Source of the DNA: Lepidostoma basale
Taxonomy: Eukaryota; Arthropoda; Insecta; Trichoptera; Lepidostomatidae
Assembly: GCA_022606425.2 (NCBI GenBank)
Contig: JAHDVF020000507.1
Coordinates: 248,001-312,000 of the forward strand
Direction: 5' to 3'
DNA length: 64,000 nucleotides
The number at the start of each line of letters is the position of its first letter. Position 1 is the first letter of the stretch. The position numbers and the translations under genes were made by a program. Of this stretch, positions 28,717-38,799 are shown in pieces. A model generated the notes under the pieces. The model did not search any database and was not told where the DNA came from. It saw only the letters and a list, made by a program, of their open reading frames with translations.

Positions 28717-29479
28717 GAGTGAAATTGAGGTTTATTTACTTAGGGACGTGGTGGGTTTTGTTAATTTGGATTTGCAAGGGGGGAATGGTTAGTTTATTAG
28801 TTGGGGCGGGTCGGGTGGGGTTGGCGTTGGGATTGTGTGTTGTGGCCCGTGGTGTTCCTCTGAAGGAGGATGTGTTTTGGGCACCATAATGATCACAATT
28901 TTTTTCTATATATATAACGATTTAGTACAATTTCACATGTTAGTTTTAAAGTTTGGGAAAACTGGCGACATCTATGATATTTTAATATTAAATCCAGAAA
29001 AAAATATCGATGCTGTGTGACTTCTTTGCGAACAGGTATTACAAATAACAAAAGTTCCAAATAGAATGACTCAATTAGCTTATATATAGGATGCAATTTT
29101 CATGCAATTAAAAAAAAAACGATTGATCGATAATGCGCTTAAGTCGCGATTTTGAATCATGAGTTAAATCAAATTAAGACTATTTTAACAAGTAATGTGG
29201 GAAAAAGCGAATTATGAAAAATAATGCGCCTTTGCGTGTTTATTGATTGTGTAATATTTAGTTACTTAATTCTTTGTCATTAAAACTAATTAAAATGTGT
29301 GATATTTCCGTCTGGTATTTTCTAATGTGGAAAGACAGTTTTAGCTTTGGTATTGATGATAAATGCCTGTTATGTTCACTAATTACGAAAAAAATAAAAA
29401 GTTTGATTAAGACAAACAGTAATTTTAAATAAAAAAAATATCATAATACTGATGTTTTCTAAGTTCATTGTTCGAGTAC

Positions 29480-29790
29480 ATTTATCATCAATTAATCAAT
29501 CCAATCCAATCAAATCAGTTTATTTTCTCAAAAAAAAAAATGACAACCAAAATTAAAGTTTAAGGATCTATTAAGAATAGGTAAAATATTATAATCCAGG
29601 AGCGCATGAGGTTCGACTTTCGGAAGACAAGATACTCTCTAAAGTCAAGAGTATTTGTCTTCAGAACGTACTTTCACTAATACGAAAGACGTCATTGTGT
29701 TCAGCAAAGTGATTGCTCTTCCCTCCAGGGTCACCAGAGGCAGGTTGGTTCTGGCGGCCGGTAGGTAAAACAATCTATGCTGTTACTGTC
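29480..29790 (-). mobile_element. Jockey-like 3' fragment
   Basis: Reverse of the 19245-19990 3' end: CAAATCAGTTTATTTTCTCA (tail), then codons for NLPLVTLEGRAITLLNTMTS-like sequence. Diverged and 5'-truncated. Confidence 0.75.
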
Positions 29791-29924
29791 AGAGATATCT
29801 AATAAAAACAAAAAGACCAAGTTCATCCAGATTTATCCCTCTGATTAATCTGATCTTGCTTTGGCATTGAAATTTGATAATGTACCTCGCAAGGCAAAAC
29901 ATGTTTTCTTAAAGAATCAATTGT

Positions 29925-30300
29925 ATCTCAATAGAGACGAAGATGCAAATTGGAAACAGAATATGGTTGATCGAAGGTATTTACAGGACCTGTCATTGGT
30001 TGGGTTAAGCGCACACTTTATGTAATACAACATTTCCCATTCCACATTTTTTTCTTATGACCACCATATCTGACAAATTTTTGGAAGTTGTATAAATGTT
30101 AATCTGTAAGACCACTCTTTACATGGTAGTTTATTTCAATCTACACACTAACGCCATCTATGAAGATTGTATTTTTAAGTTAATGCTTAAAAAAAGATAT
30201 TTTTAACGCAATGTGAAAGGCTACCGCCATTTAGCGCATTGCTAGAAACTGCCTGGAGATGTCACTCCAATCTATATGCTATAATTTTGACCAGTTTTTG
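29925..30300 (+). mobile_element. MITE family M
   Basis: TATCTCAATAGAGACGAAGA at the start, GACCTGTCATTGGTTGGGTT, then CACTAACGCCATCTATGAAG, then CTGGAGATGTCACTCCAATC. Collinear with the complement of 20690-21110. Confidence 0.7.
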
Positions 30301-30344
30301 TTTTTACATGTTTTCTTAAACAATGATGTTCCATATTAAATAAT

Positions 30345-30556
30345 ACAAATGAAAACGTCAGTTTTCTAGAAGTTTTATTATATTTTATGGGAATGACATG
30401 TTTCGCCCTTCTAAGGCATTATCAATTGTTCATATGTCCCCTTCTAAGGCTGATACTCCTGAAAGACAAGATAATGCCTTAGAAGGGCGAAATATGTCAT
30501 TCCCATAAAATATAATAAAACTTCTAGAAAACTGACGTTTTCATTCGTATTAATTG
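30345..30556. mobile_element. Inverted-repeat element, family U, reference copy
   Basis: Two arms of about 85 bp: AATGAAAACGTCAGTTTTCT to AGGCATTATC, and its complement ending GACGTTTTCATTCGTATTAA. Arms contain GCCTTAGAAGGGCGAAA(C/T)ATGTC. Other copies: 13800, 44035, 48010, 53248, 54930-55440. Confidence 0.85.
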
Positions 30557-31628
30557 TTTTCTTAACCCTTACAACTCTGTGGGCCAGACATTGTGGCCCA
30601 CAGAGTTCTAGTTGCCAGCTCTGTGGGCCACACGTAGTGGCCGAGCGCGGGTATAAGTTTACTCGACGATTTCTCTAGTATGCAAATATATTTTTTTATT
30701 TTTTTTTTGCCACAAATACACTTAAATAACATAAGATTCTGGATATACTAACATTTCTTCGTTTAAATTTACCATTAAATGGATATACTCGTTAAAAAAA
30801 ATATGCATCATTTTAGCTGATTAAACATTTGTCATACAGTAATGTTTTTTGGGACAGTCTGTCGCTACCCGGCATTTATGAGGGTTTCTGCAAGGCCACA
30901 CCCACTTGTTGTGACTATTTTTTATAGTTTTGTGGAATTATTATATTTCTTAATTTTGCGATATTGAAAGTAATAGAAAAAGCAATGTACACATTTCTAA
31001 ATAACTACCTAACCACCATGCAGAACCAAACTAGCTTATTTTTTGTCTTGAATATAATTTCCCAGGCATTTTAACTAAAATGTCATACATTAATGTTGTC
31101 AATTAAAATTTCTTCGTAGAAGTTCATTGTAAATACGAAAACACAATAATGTGTGATATATAATTTTTCTTATATTGTATATTTAGTTAACATAAATCCA
31201 CAGTTCTCAATCCAATATGTTTTACGAAAATGTATTTCAAATAAATACACAATGTGCTGGGTAACCAACATTCTTTATTTAAATTGCCGGAAAGTTCGAT
31301 TTTTTCTTGGAATTAATTATCCACCATTTTAGCTGATAGAATAAATATCATATTTTATTATTATTGGCACAGTCAGAATCAACACAATCTGCTGGGTAAA
31401 CCATTATTCTTTATTTCAATTGCCGGTTAGTTAATTTTTTTATTAATATTATTGGGACAGTTAGTTGTTGTCCTGCACTTGTGACGGTTCTCCGAGGCTA
31501 CTTCTACATTTTGCGACTATATATTTTTTCTTTTGATTATCTTACTTAATTTTGCGATATTTCTCTCAGTAGTTGACAATAATAGAAATAGTAATTTTCT
31601 TATTTATAATTATAGTGAACTAACTGCA

Positions 31629-32149
31629 ATGGAAAACAACGAAAATTTTACTTCAAAGTTCAGTAATAATAACGAATGTGATTTTATCGATAACAGAGAT
31701 GATGAGGACCTTTTTACATTTGATAATGTTAATTTCAATGACAGCGATAAAAGTGATAGTTTTTTTGTGGACATGGACGTCGGTGATAATTCAAGTGTTA
31801 CCGATAGTGGAAGTGATATTATACCGACCAAAAAAAGGAGATTTATATATTTTAGCGAAGATAGTGATGATGAAAATATTGAAGAACTGATTCCGCAACA
31901 GCCTTCAACATCCATCAATCCTACGTCAGTAGGATTTTCTAATTCAGAAAAAGTTAGCATTCAATGTCTAGTAATACATCAGAAGGACAAATAAAATGTT
32001 CTATTGGAAATAGAACAGTTGGACCGAATACCCCCACAAACTGTTCGGAGCCTATCGATTACTTTACGCTATTTTTTTACAAATATACTCATTAGTAAAA
32101 TCGTCGATGAAACAATTAAATTTGCAAATGCCAAAATAAGAAAAAAATA
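31629..32149 (+). pseudogene. piggyBac transposase, N-terminal part only
   Basis: MENNENFTSKFSNNN begins an acidic Asp/Ser-rich N-terminus with PTKKRR, open to 31994. After frame changes the sequence reads GNRTVGPNTPTNCSEPIDYF, then FTNILISKIVDETIKFANAK, the entry to the piggyBac transposase domain, and stops at 32149. The catalytic Asp residues further on are absent. Confidence 0.75.
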
Positions 32150-32159
32150 ACGCTAGAAA

Positions 32160-32330
32160 AAGTTCCTCGGTCGTCCTCGGCTTCTTTTCCTACTCACGCT
32201 GCTTGTGTACAACCTTTTAACCATTCTACTCTCATCTATTCGTTCCATATGTCCAAACCATATCAGGGATCCTTTTTTAATTGAATTCATGATGCAGTCA
32301 TCTGCCTTACATTTGTTTCCGGTTAGTTAA
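32160..32330 (-). mobile_element. RTE-like fragment nested in piggyBac
   Basis: Complement encodes KADDCIMNSIKKGSLIWFGH, then a KRSRGRP-like end. Subfamily A. It lies exactly where the transposase frame stops. Confidence 0.75.
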
Positions 32331-33639
32331 TTTTTTTATTAATATTATGGGGACAGTAAGTTGTTGTCCTACACTTGTGACAAGACTCAATTTTTTAAAT
32401 ACCGTGTAGAATGTTTGCAAAGCATATTACCTATTTTATGACTTGTGGGCTGTTCTTGCTTTTGTTTCCTGACCGAGGGACGAATTTGTCAATGAACTAA
32501 CCAATGCAAAACAATAAATGACATGGCTCTAGCCAATTAAATGTTTACAATTCCAGGTAGTCGTTAGTTAGCCGAGACCCTTTAGACGAAGGCGTTAATT
32601 TGTTGCTACACTGTACAAGATAATTAGAAAGCAACTTCTTCAAGAATTTACATCTAAATATTAGTATATATTACCTATATAGTACACAATTATTGATATG
32701 CAATATAATAAATTATCAAAATCAAATATATTGAAGAGTCACTAATTATTTTCTGTTACTTTACGTGTGATTTAGCAATCATATTTTGAGAAATTTACCA
32801 AAAATTTAATGGTCATACTAATTATCGAACAGAGTGTCCCAAAAATAGCAGACCAATTTTATTATTTTTAATTAAAAATATACGCTTTGTTTTCCATTAA
32901 ATCGTATACTTAATCCAAGCACGTGGAAGTTTATCACTTGTTTAACTAATTTTAATTTTTTATTTTATAAATACGTAAAAAAAAAAATTCAGAGTAGCTG
33001 GTCAGTCATGAGAAAAAATGGCCAGAGTGCAAAAGGTTAAGCCTATAATAAATCATTGTGTGACCAATGTTTATGAAAATTATGAATTGTAAATAAAACA
33101 AATGGATAAATATATCAGTTGATTTTTATTTCGGATAATATCAGAATACAATAGTTCTTAACACGAATCCCGTAAACAAGTGAGAGAACACGAAGGGAAC
33201 AAATGATCTCACCAAAGTCTGCAATCGGCTAATCAGAAACAAGTTGTGGTGGAAGGTACATGCCAATATACACTCTATTTATTTATACATAAAGACCAAT
33301 ATACTAGTTAATAAGAAGCACCTATTTGAAAAAAGGAACTGTAAAATATCATAGCGAGCAAACTATACAAACTTCAAAGAATGCGCGCTTCGGAAACCTA
33401 AAATAATATAATTTAAAATACACATCTTAAATTAAATTGACACATTTCAACAACATATTAAATTGTCAGTACAATTGTCAAGTTTTAAACTCAAATTAGT
33501 TTTTTATTTGCAATTTAAAGGCTTAAAGAGTAAGTTGGTCAACAATCAAAGGTGACATATGAACGCCATCTTGTTCCATACATTTGAATACACATCTAAA
33601 ACGGCATCTCACAATCAAGTACTGACTGTGTTTGTATGT

Positions 33640-33835
33640 ATAATATTCACACCCAACCAAACCCCTTTATAAAAGAAACCTCTAACTTCACCCCCAACAC
33701 TCACTACCGTCGCAAGCGCCCAAAATACATTCTCCTTCAGAGATACGACACGGGCCACATCTCACAGTCACTTCCCCATTCCCGCCAGCACCCCTCCTAA
33801 CCATCACCCCCCAGATCCACATTATACAGGTAATA
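33640..33835 (-). mobile_element. R1-type 3' UTR fragment
   Basis: The complement shares GTGGCCCGTG, CTCTGAAGGAG and TTTTGGGC in order with 28843-28885 of the large R1 element and extends further. Confidence 0.65.
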
Positions 33836-33857
33836 ATAATATAAAAAAAAGTATAAA

Positions 33858-34735
33858 TAAACTAACTAACTAACCATCACGCCGTTTCTCCGGAGGGGTA
33901 GGCAGAGACGATGGATCGCCACAATGCTCTGTTCTGGTATACCTCTCGGGCTTCCTCTACATTCATACATCATACCATGCACGCACGTCGATTATTCTGA
34001 CTTGATGTAATTGATTAATTTGGTCATGCCATGTTTTCCTCGGTCGTCCTCGGCTTCTTTTTCCACTCACGCTGCTTGTGTACAACTTTTTAACCATTCT
34101 ACTCTCTTCCATTCGTTCCATATATTCAAACCATCTCTGGGATCCTTTTTTAATTTTATCCATGATCCGGTCATCTGCCTTACATTTCTTTTTTATTTTG
34201 TCATTCGGTATTCTATCATACAACGTTTTCCCGCACATTCTTCTTAGTGATCTCATTTCTACAGCGTTTATCCTGCTTTCATCCTTCTTTTGCCAGCTCC
34301 AAGCTTCACTTCCATACACGAGGGTTGGCACTAGAACTCCATTGTGTACTGCCATCTTTGCTTCTGTGGATATATTTCTATTTGCAGTAATGACTTTGAG
34401 TGCGCCATTCATTTTATTCGCAGCACCAACCCTTTTTTCGATGTCTTTCTCCATTTTTCCGTCCCTTGTAAACATGCTTCCCAGATACGTAAAATTCGGT
34501 AACTTGCTCCGATTTCTCGCCCATCGCACTTATATCACAAATCGTGATACATTCTTCTTTCTCGAAAACCATCACTTTAGATTTAGACACATTCATCATC
34601 AAGTCACTCTTTTTGTATACCTCATACATCTTTGACACTAAGACTTGCAAATTTATAAATAATGTTAATCTAATGTCCTCATTATGCCACCCTATATAAC
34701 ATATCCTCATTTCCAACAAAGTCACTTCCAACAGG
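33858..34735 (-). mobile_element. RTE-like copy, longest toward the RT palm
   Basis: Reads LQVLVSKMYEVYKKSDLMMN, then VSKSKVMVFEKEE, which lie just after the polymerase site, then [18 protein letters not shown] and the rest of the C-terminus to 33963, with a frameshift at about 34500. The 3' tail is (CTAA)n at 33858. Confidence 0.85.
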
Positions 34736-35154
34736 TGGGGTGCAATAGCCTTCGGGCTGATACTACTGAAATACAAGATAGACTAGATATAGATACTATA
34801 CATACGTGAATGGTTGAATTATTCAATCAAAGCTGGACAGTTTTTTTCCCCCTGTAATTGTGTCAAAATTGACAAATGTACTCTTTAAGCCATCAATATC
34901 TTTAATTGCTGCTAAAACAATGGAATGTTTTCCTAGTTGATATCATATATAAATAAATTAAAAGCAAATTAAAAAACACAACTCCCATTAACATGATACG
35001 TCAAGTTTAAAATAATCCATTGAAATATAGTTATCATATCTTCAAATTGTAAAACTGAATAACTGCATGAAACAACCTATTATTAAAAATAATAATGGTC
35101 TTCTAAGAGTAAAAAAAAAAAGATCAACAGTGAAATAAAAAAAATAGTAATATT

Positions 35155-35622
35155 CAAGATCTGATCGAAGCATGGAACTGGCAAAAGAAGGATGAAAGTA
35201 GAAGAAATGCAGTAGAAATGAGAACTCTTAGACGAATGTATGCATACTCTGTGAGAGTGTCGAATGAAAATATAAAAAGTGAATGCGGTGCGAATGATGG
35301 TGTTATGAACAAAATAATGAAAGGATCATTAAGATGGTTTGGACATATGGAAAGAATGAATGAAGAAAGAATGGTAAAAAAAATAAATGTTAATGATGTA
35401 AATGGAACCGGAAATAGAGGAAGACCGAAGAAAACGTGGCACGATCAAATAAATCAAATATTGAATGTCGGCCATGTGAGGAGTCAGAGAAATCGACGCG
35501 CGTGCATGACACGATGTATGAATGTTGAGGAAGCGAGAGAAATATGTCAGGAAAGAAAAGTGTGGCAGTCCATTCTTTCTGCCTATCCCTTCGGAGAGAC
35601 AGCGTGATGGTTAGTTAGTTCA
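35155..35622 (+). mobile_element. RTE-like copy, subfamily B
   Basis: The open frame 35218-35607 reads [17 protein letters not shown], then NDVNGTGNRGRPKKTWHDQI, then [14 protein letters not shown], ending SAYPFGETA, then GGTTAGTTAG. Confidence 0.85.
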
Positions 35623-35779
35623 AGATCTCAATAAAAATAACAAGTCTGAACTAAAAATAAAATGTACAATGTATGTATTCTTTTAACATTAATATATATA
35701 ATGACACAATTATAGTAATCATCATTCATCTCTAATTGTATAAAAAAAAAAAAACAATTAAAATGTCTCAAAATTTTAT

Positions 35780-36090
35780 CTTTTAAGAATTGCTAATTGA
35801 CATACGGAATCGAAGCAAGAGCAGACACTGTCAGAACCAAACATCTCTTAAGAGTAGCAGAAATGAGAACATTTGACCTATTGTGGGGAGAACCCTTAGA
35901 GATAGGATACCCAATGAAGAAATTCGCAAATCCTGCAAAATTGAAGACATAGTGAGATGGAGTAGGCAGAGAAGACGATTCTGGAGGGACCACATCGAGA
36001 GAATGGATCCAGCAAGAATTCCTAATATCGTGATGCACGAGACTCCTGCATAAACAGATCGCAAGATCTACAATCAGAAGAAGAAGAATT
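35780..36090 (+). mobile_element. Non-LTR fragment, (GAA)n-tailed type
   Basis: Reads GIEARADTVRTKHLLRVAEM, then RNPCKIEDIVRW-like codons with frameshifts, and ends AGAAGAAGAAGAA. Same family as 52585-52905. Confidence 0.75.
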
Positions 36091-36091
36091 G

Positions 36092-36307
36092 CTAAAAAAT
36101 GCTAAATATTCCAATCTGGTTTAACTTTGCATATTCAGTATGGAATGCATGGCTGCATCTGATGCTGTCTATCAACATTTGCATTAAGATAAGATCATTT
36201 AAGGTTATATTAAGATTCTCTGAAGGGCTATCAATGTAGTTGAGATCTGTAGGAAGGTTGTTCCAAGGAGTGGTATCGCAAAGGCTTTGTATGTAATAAA
36301 TCCACAA
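36092..36307 (-). mobile_element. Jockey-like C-terminal fragment
   Basis: Reads PWNNLPTDLNYIDSPSENLN, similar to the [10 protein letters not shown] motif of the 21600 fragment. Weak beyond that. Confidence 0.5.
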
Positions 36308-36309
36308 AT

Positions 36310-37325
36310 CAATTAAAGATATTTATTACGTACCATGTGTAAAACAGATGGTAAAATGAATTTATTTATAATTCAGACTTCTGTTTTTCAGGATATCAAA
36401 TATTTTATACTTATAAAAGGGTCAAGAAGATGAAATTCTCATTCCAGTTTCAAAAGTGTAAGAAATCAAATTTTTAAATAAAATGTGTTGCCAGAAAAAT
36501 AAAAACAAATCAACATTATGATAAAAATTTAGGTACTTAATTGATGCTTAATAAATGAAGTTATTTAACATTGAAATATATATGGATTATTTGCAAACAT
36601 ATAAGTAGTTATTTACTGACAGTTATTCAGATTTACCTATACAAATAAATTGCTAATTATAATGTAAAAAATGTTCAAAATAGTATTTTTACATATTAAA
36701 ATATTTCAATAATTGCTCACGAGTTAAATATTGCATAAATTTAATAGTAATCACGCTACACATGTCAAAATATCTTTATTCAAACGAAGGTTCATAGTTT
36801 TAAGAAAACGTGAAAAGAAAAGATCGATGTAAAGATTAATAGGACAATATTAAATAGTTTATGAATTTATGTAAAAAAATCTTGGTAAGTATACATAATT
36901 TCATGGATCCTTAATACTTAATACATCGAAGGAATGTCATCGCAATGACGTGTGAAAATTTACATCGAGGAAGAATTTTTATACACAAAATAATTATTTT
37001 CGATAAATATACGCTACGTTGACTGCAGTTGCCATGGAAAAGTAATATCAAGCAAATAATTGGGGCAATCATGACACGTAATATTAGGCAAGGTTAGGTT
37101 ATATTCTGAAAAGTTAGGTTAGGTTAGATGATATTTCTTTAAAGTTTAGGTAGTTTTATCTGACTTGAATATAATCTTAAATTATGGGCGCATATCTTTA
37201 TCGATGGCTTAAATAGCAAACTTTTCAACTTCACTATTGGACAGAAATAACTTAAGAAACTCATCTTGTTCCATACATTTAGGTACACATCTATAAAAAA
37301 TGGCTTCTCTCAACTAGCAATAAGT
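36310..37325. other. AT-rich stretch without features
   Basis: No gene or clear repeat. Two short runs of AGGTTAGGTT-type sequence (about 37085-37125) resemble the insect telomere unit but are only a few units long. Confidence 0.5.
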
Positions 37326-37329
37326 CCTC

Positions 37330-37572
37330 GCTGTGTATCTTCAACGGCCTGTATCCGTCCACTCCTGAACGTAGGCCTCCTCTATCTGCATCTAAGTCTG
37401 TCGATCCTGGGCAACACGCATCCATGTCATACCGGCGGTCTATTTAATATCATCCCTCCATCGAAGTTGGAGACGTCCTGGGTTTCCAGTCGCAGTTCTA
37501 CGACACCAGCAAAGGAGGCGTTATGTCCATCTATCATCAGAGCTGCGACATGGTCTCTGCCCAGCGCTATGT
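37330..37572 (-). mobile_element. Non-LTR 3' end fragment
   Basis: The complement encodes an RTE-like C-terminal end with GGLRSGVDTGR near 37340-37370, like GLCPGVDGNR at the end of the 22940 element. Confidence 0.55.
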
Positions 37573-37805
37573 AAATTTGTCAAAAATGGAGTTGATAACT
37601 TTACTCGTTAAGCCATTTTGATTGTGATTAGATATCTTTTTTTAGATATTTTAAATAAACTATTTATGTTTCATTGTTTTATTTTTTAACACATTTTTAA
37701 GATCATTTATAAATGTTACATTCTGAATACGCAGATTTGGTTTAATAATAAATAATCCTAATAAAATATTATGCTAACTTTTAAAGCGCTGTTTTTGTGA
37801 TTAGA

Positions 37806-38072
37806 ACATCGATAGTGGCCGAGTGGTAAGTGCATTGACTTCCACTCCGAAGGTTCTGGGTTCGATTCCCGGCGAGGGAAATGTGATTGTCACACTGTCT
37901 TTGGTCTGGTGTAGAATTCACGTGACAATAAAATGGTGATAGATTAGCTACCTATCACATGTCACGAGAATCACTATGATAGCTATAGGTAAATACCCTT
38001 TACATCGATTTGGCTCATGCTGTCATGATGTAAAGAGCGATTCAACAAAATAATAATAATAATAATAATAAA
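37806..38072 (+). repeat. tRNA-derived SINE, full-length copy
   Basis: A box in AGTGGCCGAGTGGTAAGTGC, B box GGTTCGATTCCCGGC, body GTGATTGTCACACTGTCTTT, conserved CCTATCACATGTCACGAGAA, end AAAGAGCGATTCAACAAAAT and (AAT)n tail. About 265 bp; use as the family reference. Confidence 0.9.
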
Positions 38073-38210
38073 ATTTTGGGTTCTGATTTGTTATGCGTGA
38101 TTCTAAATTACGTTTTTTTTATTTCATTTATTATAATGGTCCAATCATAATGATATTTTAAAACAGTTAAAACATTGTAAAAAAAAATCTGTGTATAAGT
38201 TATGATTTAA

Positions 38211-38333
38211 ATAGATAGATGGCGGTAAAATACGTTCTGTACTTTTTAAAAGTTTATTATTTTCACCGCTAGGTGAAAAGTGTATGGTTTAAAAGTTTGA
38301 AACAATTGTGTCGCAAAATAACAAATCCACAAG
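38211..38333 (+). repeat. Perfect 123-bp direct repeat, left copy
   Basis: Identical by eye to 38674-38796 from ATAGATAGATGGCGG to AAATCCACAAG. Confidence 0.9.
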
Positions 38334-38673
38334 TTTCTGTGTAATCAAAGAATGTTGCATGCGATTGACAAGTGTATAGTTATTATTACGTCGATGTCCG
38401 ATTGCCCCAACAACTAAACAAATGATTTCTACAATAAAACAAAGCACACCGTTTGACACATGACGCACTAATTTCATGCATCGATACTGATTATTTTTTT
38501 CAATTCCTTAGTTTGCAACGCAGTTTCAATATTGTACACTTTCGAAACGATAGAACCAAACACCGACAACTCATGAATTCGAAAAGTTTAGCCACATCTT
38601 TGGTACGTGCGAGAATTGTTGCCACCCGAAATGACACCTCAACTAAACCTCCCGCCTCCTTCCGCGAACACAT

Positions 38674-38796
38674 ATAGATAGATGGCGGTAAAATACGTTC
38701 TGTACTTTTTAAAAGTTTATTATTTTCACCGCTAGGTGAAAAGTGTATGGTTTAAAAGTTTGAAACAATTGTGTCGCAAAATAACAAATCCACAAG
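38674..38796 (+). repeat. Perfect 123-bp direct repeat, right copy
   Basis: Second copy, 463 bp from the first. The 340 bp between them is unique and non-coding. Confidence 0.9.
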
Positions 38797-38799
38797 GAC

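Larger units (their letters stand above)
24490..28890 (+). mobile_element. Degenerate R1-clade non-LTR retrotransposon
   Basis: About 4.4 kb, GC-rich against AT-rich flanks. Order: gag-like ORF1 in several frames (24610-26237), APE-type endonuclease remnants (about 26250-26760), RT domain (27490-27950), C-terminal part (to about 28240), then a 3' UTR of G/T-rich sequence (28717-28890). It is broken by many frameshifts, a deletion in the RT palm, and a nested RTE at 28495-28716. A copy of the 3' UTR lies at 33640-33835 on the other strand. It cannot be active. Confidence 0.88.
30566..33036 (+). mobile_element. Defective piggyBac-type transposon with TTAA at both ends
   Basis: TTAA at 30562-30565 and 33037-33040 flanks related ends (CCCTTACAACTCTGTGGGCC, and complement of the right end CCTTTTGCACTCTGGCCATT). 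Inside lie internal repeats (GGGACAGTNAGTTGTTGTCC-like at 31449 and 32352), the transposase N-terminus at 31629, and an RTE fragment at 32160-32330. Most of the DDE domain is missing. Confidence 0.82.

Noticed and set aside
37085..37125. Interstitial telomere repeat
   Set aside because: Only a few AGGTTAGGTT units with interruptions; too short to support.
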